64,000 bases of DNA from JAOPZW01 sp963764585 (GTDB lineage: Bacteria; Actinomycetota; Thermoleophilia; Solirubrobacterales; Solirubrobacteraceae): the NCBI GenBank assembly GCA_963764585.1, contig CAVXTB010000016.1:230779-294778 (forward strand), written 5' to 3'. The position numbers and the translations under genes are program-made. Positions 53,588 through 61,931 of this stretch are shown in pieces; position 1 is the first letter of the stretch, and every line of letters begins with the position of its first letter. Below the pieces are notes generated by a model. The model saw only the letters and a program-made list of their open reading frames with translations, ran no database searches and had not been told where the DNA came from.

Positions 53588-54376
53588 TTAGTGGATGTCG
53601 AGGCGTTCGAAGGCTTGGGTCGACGCGATGGCGAGCACGACGGCGATGCCGATGAGCACGGCCGCGCCGCCGGGGCTGAGCCCGCGCACGAGTTGGCCGT
53701 CGCCGACGGCGTAGAAGAACGGCGACGCGTACCGCAGTGGGTGGATCCAGTGCACGACCGGGGCGAGCGAGCTGATGACGTAGGACGCCGCGGCGATGGT
53801 CGAGGTGATGCCGAGTGCGGTGCCTCGGCTGCCGGTGGCCGCGCCGATGAGCATGGCCAGCGCGCCGAAGTCGATCGCGAGCAGCAGCACGCCGACCGTG
53901 GTGGCGATCAGGTTGCCGATGCCGATGTGCAGCTCGAAGCCGGGGCCGGCGAGCACGCACAGCATCGTCGCCAGGGCGACCGGCACCGGCTGCAGGCACA
54001 TGGCGGCGAACTTCTCGGCGATGAGCCGCCGGCGCGACCGCGGCAGCGTGGCGAGCAGGCCGAGCGTGCCGTCCTCGTCCTGGCCGGCGATGCTCGCCGC
54101 GCCGTAGCCGATCGCCAGCAGCAGGACGATCAGCGGCACGAAGTTGGCGTACAGGTTCGCGCTCAGCCAGCCCGACGGGCTGCTCAGCGAGCCGGTCGCC
54201 CCGAACAGCGCCGCGACCGTGTTGCCGTTCTCGGTCAGCTTGTTCAGGCTGGCGTCGTCCTTGAACGACGGATACAGCGCGACGATGATGAACGCGTAGA
54301 GCGCCATGCCCAGCGCGTAGCCGATCAGCGAACGGCGGCGCAGCCGCAGGTCCAGCCGCGTGGTGTCGGCTCGCAT
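53588..54376 (-). CDS. ABC-2 type transporter permease
   Basis: 262 residues from ATG (a GTG two codons upstream abuts the ATPase stop). Six membrane segments are expected, among them SLIGYALGMALYAFIIVALY, FVPLIVLLLAIGYGAASIAG, LIATTVGVLLLAIDFGALAML and the last AAVLIGIAVVLAIAST. GQDEDGTLGLLATLPRSRRRLIAEKF is the cytoplasmic coupling region seen in ABC-2 permeases of drug exporters. It acts with the adjacent ATPase, likely in drug or lipid efflux. Confidence 0.88.
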   Translation of the reverse strand: MRADTTRLDLRLRRRSLIGYALGMALYAFIIVALYPSFKDDASLNKLTENGNTVAALFGATGSLSSPSGWLSANLYANFVPLIVLLLAIGYGAASIAGQDEDGTLGLLATLPRSRRRLIAEKFAAMCLQPVPVALATMLCVLAGPGFELHIGIGNLIATTVGVLLLAIDFGALAMLIGAATGSRGTALGITSTIAAASYVISSLAPVVHWIHPLRYASPFFYAVGDGQLVRGLSPGGAAVLIGIAVVLAIASTQAFERLDIH

Positions 54377-54382
54377 GGTCAC

Positions 54383-55270
54383 TCAGGCGGAGCGGTAGTA
54401 GGTCAGGAACAGCTCGTCGAGGTCGGCGCGGCGGGCCGTCAGGTCCACCGCGTCCAGCTCGGCGGCCTCGCGCAGCAGCGGCGCGACCGGCCCGGTGACC
54501 GAGAGCACCAGCCGAGTGGTGTCATGGCTCAGGACGTGCACGCCGGGCAGGCCGGCGAAGCGAGCCGGGTCGACGGCCTGGGCGAAGCGCAGCTCGACGG
54601 TCCGCGGTGCCGCCCGGCGCAGGCCCTCGACGGTGTCGGTCAGGACGATGCGCCCTTCCTTGATGATCGAGAGCCGATCGACGATGCGCTGGACCTCGTC
54701 CAGCTCGTGCGAGGAGAGGAACACCGTGCGCCCGGCGGCCACCGTCTCGCGGACCAGATGGGCGAACTCGTCCTGCAGCAACGGGTCCAGCCCCGACGTC
54801 GGCTCGTCGAGGACGAGCAGGTCCGGGCGGTGCATGAACGCGAGCACCAGGCCGATCTTCTGGCGGTTGCCCTTCGACAGCGCGTGCACGGGGCGGTCCA
54901 GCTCGGCCTGGAAGCGTTCGACCAGCTCGTCGCGGTAGGTGTGATCGGTCAGGCCCCGCACCCGGGCCACGTAGTCGAGGTGCTGGCGGCCGGTCAGCCG
55001 CGGGTAGAGCGCCAGCTCGCCCGGCAGGTAGCCGACGCGGCGGTGGATCTCGACACCCGCTTCGGCCGGGTCCAGGTCGAACACCCGCATCCGCCCGGAG
55101 GTCGGGCGATACAACCCGAGCAGCAACCGGATCGTCGTCGACTTGCCCGCCCCGTTGGGGCCGAGGAACCCGAACACCTCGCCGGCGTTGACCTCGAAGG
55201 CCACGTCGACGACCCCGCGCCGCGCGCCGAACGACCGGGTCAGCCCGTCCACCGCGATCACGGCCGTCAT
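54383..55270 (-). CDS. ABC transporter ATP-binding protein (drug-export, ABC-2 partner)
   Basis: 295 residues. Walker A GPNGAGKST, signature LSKGNRQK (the LSxGxxxK variant typical of DrrA-type ATPases), Walker B LLVLDEPTSGLDPLLQDEF and the H-loop SSHELDE. The C-terminal 80 residues form the DrrA-type regulatory extension. The start overlaps the TetR stop (ATGA), so repressor, ATPase and permease form one operon. Confidence 0.92.
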   Translation of the reverse strand: MTAVIAVDGLTRSFGARRGVVDVAFEVNAGEVFGFLGPNGAGKSTTIRLLLGLYRPTSGRMRVFDLDPAEAGVEIHRRVGYLPGELALYPRLTGRQHLDYVARVRGLTDHTYRDELVERFQAELDRPVHALSKGNRQKIGLVLAFMHRPDLLVLDEPTSGLDPLLQDEFAHLVRETVAAGRTVFLSSHELDEVQRIVDRLSIIKEGRIVLTDTVEGLRRAAPRTVELRFAQAVDPARFAGLPGVHVLSHDTTRLVLSVTGPVAPLLREAAELDAVDLTARRADLDELFLTYYRSA

Positions 55271-55875
55271 GCGCCCGCCTCCGGCGTGAACAGGCCGGGT
55301 CCGTAGAGCTCCATCACCGTCCTCGTCCAGCGCGCCACGCCGTCGCTGCCGAGCGGGTCGACGCCGAGCACACCGGCGATCTGCTCGCGCATCACGATCA
55401 CCGCGAGATCGGCCACCATCACGAACGCGGCCCGGGCCGGCTCGTCGTCGGACCGGCGCACGACCCCGGCCCGCTCCAGCGCATCCATCGTCTGCACCGT
55501 CGCGTCGAACAGCATCCGGAACAGGGCCTCGCCGGCCGGCCCACCGTCGACCAGCATGCGCCGGATGTAGGCCGGCAACACCGGCTCGGCCTCGAGGTTC
55601 GCGGCGAACTTCGCGGCCAGCGACGCCGACGCCGTGGCGACCGGACCGCCCTCGCCGAGCTCGGCGACGGCGTCGATCACCGCCGCCGTCGCCCGCTCAT
55701 CGACGGCGGCCTTCAGCCCTTCCTTGGACTTGTAGTGGTGGATGACCAGCGACGGCGACACGCTCGCGGCCTCGGCAACGTCGCGCACGCTGACCGCGGC
55801 GACCCCGCGCTCCGCGAACAGCCCCATCGCGGTTTCGCGGATCCGGGCCGCCGCCGTCAGATCGGCTGAACGCAC
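55267..55875 (-). CDS. TetR-family transcriptional regulator of the ABC-2 operon
   Basis: 202 residues from GTG (V-R-S-A-D-L-T). The HTH is ETAMGLFAERGVAAVSVRDV...SVSPSLVIHHYKSKEGL at residues ~13-55, and the C-terminal ligand domain includes LPAYIRRMLVDGG. The frame stays open 49 codons further upstream but that part lacks homology and crosses the putative operator. It probably represses its own operon until a drug is bound. Confidence 0.88.
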   Translation of the reverse strand: MRSADLTAAARIRETAMGLFAERGVAAVSVRDVAEAASVSPSLVIHHYKSKEGLKAAVDERATAAVIDAVAELGEGGPVATASASLAAKFAANLEAEPVLPAYIRRMLVDGGPAGEALFRMLFDATVQTMDALERAGVVRRSDDEPARAAFVMVADLAVIVMREQIAGVLGVDPLGSDGVARWTRTVMELYGPGLFTPEAGA

Positions 55876-55886
55876 GTGCAGATTCT

Positions 55887-55900
55887 TGCACAGTTGTACA
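55887..55900 (-). promoter_or_regulatory. Candidate TetR operator
   Basis: TGCACA, GT, TGTACA: an inverted repeat with one mismatch, 12 bases upstream of the TetR start codon. Position fits autorepression. Confidence 0.4.
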
Positions 55901-56221
55901 GCCGACTCAACACGAGTCGCGGACCGCCATAGGGCGCCGGCGTCATCCGCCGGCGCAAGCCCTAACGGGCACCAACCTGCAATCGGAGCGGCTCGGGCCG
56001 GCCGGAGAGCGAGGTTTCCCATAAGCCCCGCCCGGTGATCCGTCCCGGTGACGAGGCGCCATGCGGGGACGTCGCGATAGCGACGGGGCGCCGTGCCCGA
56101 GTTGACGCAAGGACAGGTCTCCCGCGCCAGCCGCTCCCGACTCCTGGTCCTCGCCAGCCGGAGGTATTCGCGTCGCGACGGCCGCGCCGACGTTGGACGG
56201 ACGGCGCGGCCGTGCGGTGGG
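55901..56221. other. Gap between the TetR gene and the recombinase
   Basis: About 320 bases; nothing beyond low-complexity GC sequence is seen. Confidence 0.45.
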
Positions 56222-56926
56222 TCACCGGCGGATCGTCAGTCCTGCGCTCGCGGAGATCGTCGGCGACGGCCGTCCGTGGACCGTGTTGATGATCTCCGTG
56301 CTGTCGATGCCCTGCAGGTACACGCTCGTGATGCCGAGGTTTGCGTGTCCGAGCTGCCGCTGGATCACGACGAGCGGTACGCCTTCGTGCGCCATCTCGA
56401 CCGCGTGCGCGTGCCTGAGCTGGTGCGGCGCGAACCGACGCCGCACTCCGGCCGCCGCCGCGGCGCGGTGCAGTTGCTTGCGGGCGGCTGAAGCTTCCCA
56501 GTGGCGTCCGGCGGTCGAGCCGTGGATCACGCACAAGAGCGACCCGACTGGGAGCTGGCGGCGGATCTCGAGCCATGGGTCGAGTTGGCCCCGGGCCCAG
56601 CGGTCCATTCCGACCTCGCGGCGCTTGCCACCCTTGCCGCGGCGGACGAGGATCGCGCCCCGGGTCCTGTCGAGGTCGGTCTCGTGGAGTGCGAGCGCTT
56701 CGTTGATCCGTAGCCCGGCGCGCCACAAGAGCACGATCAGCGCGCGGAGGCGCTGCCCGTGCGGGCGATCGCCGACCGTGCGCATCACCGCGACGATCTC
56801 CTCGACTGTCGGTGGATCCGCCGGATATTGCTCGCCCTTGTTACGCGGCGGCCGCCCGCGGTGGTATCCGGGCATCGTCGCCGGCGACCGGCGATGGCCA
56901 GCCGCGTCCAGCAGCACGGATTCCAT
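56222..56926 (-). CDS. Tyrosine recombinase / integrase
   Basis: 234 residues from an ATG with AAGGAGGTCC, an almost ideal ribosome site. The catalytic set is complete: Arg in WRAGLRINEALAL, Lys in RRGKGGKRREV, HxxR in HQLRHAHAVEM, His in LGHANLGIT and the nucleophile Tyr in SVYLQGI. The N-terminal core-binding domain is short (about 50 residues), so it is a small XerC/D-like form. Divergent from a TacA/TacT pair, with 61 bases between starts. A long upstream open frame is only the shadow of the antitoxin. Confidence 0.88.
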   Translation of the reverse strand: MESVLLDAAGHRRSPATMPGYHRGRPPRNKGEQYPADPPTVEEIVAVMRTVGDRPHGQRLRALIVLLWRAGLRINEALALHETDLDRTRGAILVRRGKGGKRREVGMDRWARGQLDPWLEIRRQLPVGSLLCVIHGSTAGRHWEASAARKQLHRAAAAAGVRRRFAPHQLRHAHAVEMAHEGVPLVVIQRQLGHANLGITSVYLQGIDSTEIINTVHGRPSPTISASAGLTIRR

Positions 56927-56951
56927 GATGGACCTCCTTGAGGCAGATTTG

Positions 56952-57002
56952 CTTGACAATCCCGCCATGTACTGCCAATGTGAGTACGTGTCAACTGTCA
57001 AG
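56952..57002 (+). promoter_or_regulatory. TacAT promoter/operator: TTGACA within a CTTGACA...TGTCAAG inverted repeat
   Basis: CTTGACA (56952-56958) and TGTCAAG (56996-57002) form a perfect 7-bp inverted repeat around 37 bases. The left arm contains a consensus -35 TTGACA; 17 bases on, CAATGT is a weak -10 that would start transcription near the GTG at 56988. Two GTAC half sites lie between the arms. This fits autorepression by the antitoxin. Confidence 0.5.
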
Positions 57003-57266
57003 GAAGAGCGTCTGCAGATCCGCGTCGATCCGGCAGACAAGGCGCTGCTCGAGCGGGCGGCCGCTGCCTCGCACCTAAACGTCTCGGCGTTCGTGGTCCA
57101 GGCTGCCGCCTCGAAGGCCGAGGAGATCCTCGCCGAGCGATCGAGCATCCGGCTCTCCGCGCAGGCTGCGGTCGCGTTCAGCGAAGCGCTCGAGCGACCG
57201 GCCGAGGTCAACGACCGTCTCGCGCAGGCGTTGCGCCGCAAGCGCAAGTTCAGCTGGCTTGACTGA
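56988..57266 (+). CDS. tacA: DUF1778 antitoxin (TacA-like)
   Basis: 92 residues from GTG (V-S-T-V-K-E-E-R-L-Q-I-R-V); an ATG at 56967 would add seven. The ribbon-helix-helix part is RLQIRVDPADKALLERAAAA, followed by LNVSAFVVQAAASKAEEIL, the DUF1778 core. The C-terminal KRKFSWLD tail is what neutralises the acetyltransferase in TacAT systems. The stop overlaps the toxin start by eight bases. Confidence 0.85.
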   Translation: MSTVKEERLQIRVDPADKALLERAAAASHLNVSAFVVQAAASKAEEILAERSSIRLSAQAAVAFSEALERPAEVNDRLAQALRRKRKFSWLD

Positions 57267-57780
57267 GCTCCGCCGCCCGGCGCCGCTTGACCCGCGCCGG
57301 CACAACCGCGAACAGTTCGACAGCGGCGCGCCCGTCCTGGACGAGTGGCTGCGCCGCTACGCCGGCCAGAACCGGCGACGAGACACAGCCGCCACTTGGG
57401 TCATCGCCGACCCCGACGACGTCGTGGTCGCGTACGCAAGCGTCTCAATGACCGGCATCGATCGCTCAACCGCGCCCGACGTGGTCGCGAAAGGCGCGCC
57501 GGATCCGGTACCGGCACTCCTCTTGGGCCGTCTCGCGGTCGATCGCCGCTACGCGAACCTCGGTATCGGGACTGCACTTGCCGCACACGTGCTGGCGACC
57601 GCCGTCGAGCTCAACGAGAAGGCCGCCTGCCGAGCGGTCGTCGTCACAGCGCTGACTGCACCGGCTCGCGCCTGGTGGGAGCGACTCGGGTTCCGCCCGT
57701 TCGACCCGGACGTGCCCGACCAGCTGGATCTGTACCTCCTCACGTCCGAGATCGCTGCGACGCTCCGCCGGCCGCCGTAG
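57259..57780 (+). CDS. tacT: GNAT-family toxin (TacT-like aminoacyl-tRNA acetyltransferase)
   Basis: 173 residues from TTG, overlapping the antitoxin stop. GNAT fold: FDSGAPVLDEWLRRYA near the N-terminus (typical of TacT), acetyl-CoA site LAVDRRYANLGIGTALAAHVL, and the catalytic-region ARAWWERLGFRPF. TacT toxins acetylate the amino group of charged tRNAs and stop translation. Adjacent to a recombinase, so the pair may stabilise a small mobile segment. Confidence 0.87.
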   Translation: MTELRRPAPLDPRRHNREQFDSGAPVLDEWLRRYAGQNRRRDTAATWVIADPDDVVVAYASVSMTGIDRSTAPDVVAKGAPDPVPALLLGRLAVDRRYANLGIGTALAAHVLATAVELNEKAACRAVVVTALTAPARAWWERLGFRPFDPDVPDQLDLYLLTSEIAATLRRPP

Positions 57781-57981
57781 ACCAGGCAAGGCGGCGCCCG
57801 GCACCCGGTGTCCGCGCATTGGGGGTCTATCGGCGGAGCGGCCGAGACATGCGCCGGAAGACGAAAGGAGGAGCGCCTCGACCTGGGCCTGCGTGTTCGC
57901 CCGTTGGCGCTCAGGTGGGCGCGAGCATGCCAGCGCTTACTGGTCGGGATCGCCAATTCTTTGACGTTTCCGTCGAGGTCT
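57781..57981 (+). other. Gap after the toxin gene
   Basis: About 200 bases, no supported gene. A TTGACG hexamer at 57961 might be a -35 for the methyltransferase but no good -10 follows. Confidence 0.35.
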
Positions 57982-58641
57982 ATGGTGCGGACGATGCGCG
58001 AGCACGAACACGGTGAGCAGCACTTCGGCGCGGCGGCGCAAGCCGCCGAGTGGGACAGGAGGTACCGTGAGCGCGACGGGACGATGTGGAGCGGGCGGCC
58101 GAACGGGCGGCTCGTCGCGGAGGTCGCCGCCCTCACCCCGGGCCGGGCGCTCGACGTCGGTTGTGGCGAGGGCGCCGACGCGATCTGGCTCGCTCAGCGC
58201 GGCTGGATCGTCACTGCGATCGACATCTCTGAGGTCGCCATATGCCGGGCGCGGGAGGATTCCCGTCCGGCTGGCACCTCCGTCGAGTGGATCTGCGGGG
58301 ACACCCTCCAGGCACCGTTCCCGGCCCGTTCGTTCGACTTGGTGTCGATGCAGTACCCGGCGCTGCCCAAGGCCGCCGGCGAGGCCGCCGTGCGGAGGTT
58401 GCTCGACACGGTGGGCCCGGGTGGGTTGCTGCTCGCCGTCTACCACGACCTCGACGACGAGCACCGCGAGCACATGAAGTCCCGGGGCGTCGACCCGGCG
58501 GACTACGTGGGCGCCGATGACCTCTTCCGGCTGCTCGGCGACGACTTCACGGTCGAGCTGCACGCGGTCGAGCCGCGGATCGACCCGCCGCCCGGCACCC
58601 CGCACATCGCCGACGTCGTCCTGCGGGCCAGGCGTCGCTGA
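57982..58641 (+). CDS. Class I SAM-dependent methyltransferase
   Basis: 219 residues from ATG at 57982 (GAGG four bases before) or 215 from ATG at 57994. SAM motif I is ALDVGCGEGADAIWLAQRGW at residues ~57-76, followed by TAIDISEVAICRAR (motif post-I). FDLVSMQYPAL is motif IV-like. The start EWDRRYRERDGTMWSGRPNG resembles TehB/thiopurine methyltransferase-like small-molecule enzymes. Substrate unknown. Confidence 0.87.
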   Translation: MVRTMREHEHGEQHFGAAAQAAEWDRRYRERDGTMWSGRPNGRLVAEVAALTPGRALDVGCGEGADAIWLAQRGWIVTAIDISEVAICRAREDSRPAGTSVEWICGDTLQAPFPARSFDLVSMQYPALPKAAGEAAVRRLLDTVGPGGLLLAVYHDLDDEHREHMKSRGVDPADYVGADDLFRLLGDDFTVELHAVEPRIDPPPGTPHIADVVLRARRR

Positions 58642-59215
58642 CCGCCGGCCGCCGCCAAAGCCGACCTACCCCGACTGGCGGCGGGCTTGGGGTTGGCGGG
58701 GAGCGGGGGCGGGCTCCGAGGTTAGGAGCGGAGCGGGAGCGGATGCGGGGGCTCGTCTCAGGAAAAGGCGCCGCTTGGGTCCTGCCTCCCGCGCATTGGG
58801 GCATCTGGACGGACGACGGCGGAGTACCGCGGCGCCAGCGAAGTGGGTCTCGGCCGCTGCGCGGGGCGCTACCGCTCCCGGGGAAAGGGGCGGTCAAGCG
58901 AGACTTCCTGGTGGTGGTCCCGAGCGGTACTTTGCAAATCGGCTTCGCGAGACGCCCGAGATCCCGGGGAAGGATCAGCCAGCGCGTCTGCTGAGATGCA
59001 CCTCCGCGAGGCGTCGGCCAGCGATCAACCGGGCGACCGCCGGCTCCCGCTCCGCCTCGCAAAGGGGCAGCGCGGTGCCGTCCGTCCAGCGGGAGTGCCG
59101 CAGATCGTCTCGGTGGTCGGTCGTGCGTAGCTCGTGGCCGTCGTGGCCGCGGTGGTACCCGTGCGCGGATGTGGTTGAGACCCGGCGGGCTTGTGGCCAC
59201 GCCGGGTCTTACCGC
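58642..59215 (+). other. Intergenic region with a possibly conserved 90-base core
   Basis: About 575 bases. No gene is supported. At 58895-58990 both strands read as unusually protein-like strings (plus VVVPSGTLQIGF, minus AKPICKVPLGTTTRKS). I associate these with recurring spurious open frames in actinobacteria, which would suggest a repeated non-coding element. This is memory, not a search result. Confidence 0.35.
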
Positions 59216-59722
59216 TCAGCTGGAGGAAGGCTCGTAGGTGAGCGCGACGACGCCGCTCGGCGATGGGGTTGCCCCGATGAGCTTCAGCGGGAGCGTCTGG
59301 CCGACGAGTACTGGGTGAACGGAGAACCGGATCTCGTCGACGAGGTGGTGCTCGAGCAGGGTTCGGCTGAGTCGACCGTATCCGTACATGATGAGGGCAC
59401 CGCCGTCCTCTTGTTGGAGCTTCGTCACCGCGGCGACGACGTCGTCACGGATGATCGTGGAGTTGTTCCAGTCGGCGGTCTCCAGGGTCGAGGAGAACAC
59501 GTACTTGCGGATCGCGTTGATCGCGTCCGCGTACGGCCCGGTCTGCTGGGGCATCACGTCGGCGAAATACTCGTAGGTGCCTCGTCCCATCAGCATGCCG
59601 TCGAGGGCCTGGAGCGCCTGAGCGGCTTCGTCTCCTGAGTCAGGGTCGAAGGTCGCCCAGGAGCTCGGGTCTTCGGTGACGCCGTCGAGCGAGACGAAGG
59701 CGGAATTGATGATCTTGCGCAT
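59216..59722 (-). CDS. Dihydrofolate reductase-fold protein (RibD C-terminal-like)
   Basis: 168 residues from an ATG with GGAGAAAACC upstream (an ATG four codons earlier lacks a site). Motifs: SAFVSLDGVTEDP, LMGRGTYEYFADV, KYVFSSTL and ALIMYGYGRLSRTLLEHHLVDE. The pyrophosphate-binding GSG is replaced by GYGRL. Likely NADPH-dependent reductase of unknown substrate. Last gene of a five-gene run: YCII, ECF42 sigma, DHFR-fold, DHA2 pump, DHFR-fold. Confidence 0.87.
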   Translation of the reverse strand: MRKIINSAFVSLDGVTEDPSSWATFDPDSGDEAAQALQALDGMLMGRGTYEYFADVMPQQTGPYADAINAIRKYVFSSTLETADWNNSTIIRDDVVAAVTKLQQEDGGALIMYGYGRLSRTLLEHHLVDEIRFSVHPVLVGQTLPLKLIGATPSPSGVVALTYEPSSS

Positions 59723-59778
59723 GGTTTTCTCCAATCGCTGGTTTGTGTTCGGGTGTCAGGCTTGGGTTGTGTGGTCGG

Positions 59779-61245
59779 TTAGTTGGTGGCGGCGAGCGCC
59801 GGTTGGGGATCGCGGACGCTCGCCTTGGCCACGGCGGTCGAGACCGCTTCGCGGCGGACGAGCGCGAAGATCGCCGGAATGGCGAGCAGGCCGATCCCGC
59901 CGAGCACCCAGAGTGCCTGCTGGAACCCGCCGGTGAGCGCCGCGGGGGCGGCGTGGCCGGCGTGAAGCAGCGTTTGGGTGTGGTTGGCGGCGATGCTCGA
60001 GGCGATCGCGATCCCGATCGCGCCGCCGAGCTGCTGGCTGGTGTTCAGTAGTCCGGACGCGAGCCCGGCCTGCTGCTCCTTCACGCCGGCGAGCGCGGCG
60101 ATCGAGATCGGGATGAACGCGAATGCGGTTCCCGCGCCGGCTACGACCATCGGGCCGGCGAGGTTGGCCAGAAAGTGTCCGTGGACGGGCACCTGGGTGG
60201 CCCAGATCGCCCCGACGCCGATCATGGTCATCCCTACCGCCATCACGATCTTGGTCCCGCCGCGGGTCACCAGCGCCTGGGAGAGGCCGGCGAGCGCGAT
60301 CGAGGTCAGCGACGCGGCCAGCCAGGCGAGCCCGGACTGGAGCGCGCTGTAGTGCAGCACCTGCTGCATGTACAGAGTGCCGACGAAAATGAACGCGTAG
60401 AAGCTGCCGCCCAGCAGCAGGCCCGCGATGTTCGCACCGGCGAGCGTGCGCAGCCGGAAGATCGACAGCGGCAGGATCGGATCGGCGACCCGACGCTCGA
60501 TCAGCAGGAACGCGGCGAGCAGCACGGCTGCCGCAGCGAGCACGCCGATCGTCCGCGTGGCGCCCCAGCCGTACTGCGGTGCCTGGGAGATAGCGTCCAC
60601 GAGGAGCACCAGTCCGCCGGTGCCGGCGAGCGCGCCGGCAGCGTCAAACTTGCGCCGCACCGTGTCTAGCCGGCTTTCGGGCACGATCCGCGGCGCCAAC
60701 AGCAGCGCGACCTCGCCGATCGGGACGTTGAGGTAGAAGATGTACTGCCACCCGGCGTAGCGAGTGAGAAGCCCGCCGGCGATCACTCCGACGGTCGCGC
60801 CACCGGCTCCGAGACCGCCCCAGATCCCGAGGGCCTTATTGCGCTCGGCGCCCTCCTGGAACATGTTCATCACGATCGACAGAGCGGCGGGCAGCATGAT
60901 CGCTGCTCCGATGCCCTGGACCGCCCGGGCTCCGATCATGAAGCCGGCACCGGTTGCCAGCGCAGCGGCCAGCGACGCGGCGCTGAACAGCCCGAGCCCA
61001 AGCATCAGGATGCGGCGGCGGCCGAGCAGATCGGCGGCCCGGCCGCCGAGGAGCAAGAACCCGCCGAACGTGAGCGCGTACGCGGTCACGACCCATTGCA
61101 GGTTGGTCTGGGAGAAGTGCAGGTCGCGGCCGATTGTCGGCAGCGAGACGTTGACGATCGTCAGATCGATGACCGTCATGAAGAACGTCAAAGCCAGCAG
61201 CGCGAACGCCCGCCAGCGATTGATATGGGGTGATTGGGACGTCAT
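59779..61245 (-). CDS. MFS transporter, DHA2 drug exporter family
   Basis: 488 residues from an ATG with GGAGGTC upstream. DHA2 motifs: IDLTIVNVSLPTIG, GGRAADLLGRRRIL, IWGGLGAGGATVGVIAGGLLT (motif C) and 14 expected helices. It is the second DHA2 pump of the window to sit beside an ECF42/YCII unit, here between two DHFR-fold genes. The same reading frame continues far upstream but only as shadow of the sigma factor gene. Exported compound unknown. Confidence 0.9.
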   Translation of the reverse strand: MTSQSPHINRWRAFALLALTFFMTVIDLTIVNVSLPTIGRDLHFSQTNLQWVVTAYALTFGGFLLLGGRAADLLGRRRILMLGLGLFSAASLAAALATGAGFMIGARAVQGIGAAIMLPAALSIVMNMFQEGAERNKALGIWGGLGAGGATVGVIAGGLLTRYAGWQYIFYLNVPIGEVALLLAPRIVPESRLDTVRRKFDAAGALAGTGGLVLLVDAISQAPQYGWGATRTIGVLAAAAVLLAAFLLIERRVADPILPLSIFRLRTLAGANIAGLLLGGSFYAFIFVGTLYMQQVLHYSALQSGLAWLAASLTSIALAGLSQALVTRGGTKIVMAVGMTMIGVGAIWATQVPVHGHFLANLAGPMVVAGAGTAFAFIPISIAALAGVKEQQAGLASGLLNTSQQLGGAIGIAIASSIAANHTQTLLHAGHAAPAALTGGFQQALWVLGGIGLLAIPAIFALVRREAVSTAVAKASVRDPQPALAATN

Positions 61246-61303
61246 CAGACCTCCAGCGGTCTGGGTTTCACGGCACTGCTTCGAAACGGGGGGCGGAAAC
61301 GGC

Positions 61304-61319
61304 GCGGGCGTGAGCCCGC
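61304..61319 (-). terminator. Hairpin after the DHFR-fold gene
   Basis: GCGGGC, four bases, GCCCGC, directly after the stop at 61326. No T-run; may attenuate read-through into the pump gene. Confidence 0.35.
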
Positions 61320-61325
61320 CTGCGG

Positions 61326-61856
61326 TTAGCCGGGTATGTAGGTGAGGAGGACCGAGCCGTTGCGTAGCTCGCGGACGTCGGTGAGGGTGAGCTCGAGCGA
61401 CGAAGGCTCGATGCCCTCGAAGATGCGCTGGCCGCTGCCGACGACGACGGGCATGATCCAGAGGCGCAGCTCGTCGACGAGCCGTGCGTGCAAGAGCGTG
61501 GCGTCGAGGCGGCTGTTGCCGTACTTGATGAGGTCCTTTCCCGGCTGAGCCTTGAGGTCCTGAATTGCTGTGACGATGTCGGGGCTGAGGAGGGTGGCGT
61601 TCCACGTCACCTCGTCGAGGGACCGGGAGGCGACGTATTTGGGCATGGCGCCGATGCGGTCGATGTAGGGGTTGCCGCCGGCACCCCAGTTGTCGCGGAA
61701 CCGTTCGTAGGTGACGCGGCCCATGATGAACGCGTCGTAGTTGTCCAGCTCCCGCATGGACTGCTGGGAGGCCTCGTCGTCGAAGATCGCCCAGCGTTCT
61801 GGCGATTCGATTACGCCGTCGAGCGAGACGAGGGTGGACTCGATGAGCTTGCGCAT
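61326..61856 (-). CDS. Dihydrofolate reductase-fold protein (RibD C-terminal-like)
   Basis: 176 residues, ATG with GAGGAGCACC upstream. Motifs: STLVSLDGVIESPERWAI, FIMGRVTYERFRDNW, KYVASRSLDEVTW and KYGNSRLDATLLHARLVDEL. Related to but distinct from the protein at 59.2 kb. The promoter region has TTTCGG and CGTC (61901-61898) spaced as in the ECF42-type promoter at 22.7 kb, but the -35 is poor. Probably part of the regulon of the upstream sigma factor. Confidence 0.87.
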   Translation of the reverse strand: MRKLIESTLVSLDGVIESPERWAIFDDEASQQSMRELDNYDAFIMGRVTYERFRDNWGAGGNPYIDRIGAMPKYVASRSLDEVTWNATLLSPDIVTAIQDLKAQPGKDLIKYGNSRLDATLLHARLVDELRLWIMPVVVGSGQRIFEGIEPSSLELTLTDVRELRNGSVLLTYIPG

Positions 61857-61931
61857 CGCGGTGCTCCTCCTGTGTCGTTAGTGAGCTACGCCAGGAAGAC
61901 GAATGGGGCCAACCGAAACCGGACGCGGCGC

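Noticed and set aside
56927..57247. A longer recombinase starting at 57247
   Set aside because: The extra residues are the reverse shadow of the antitoxin gene, and the ATG at 56926 has an ideal ribosome site.
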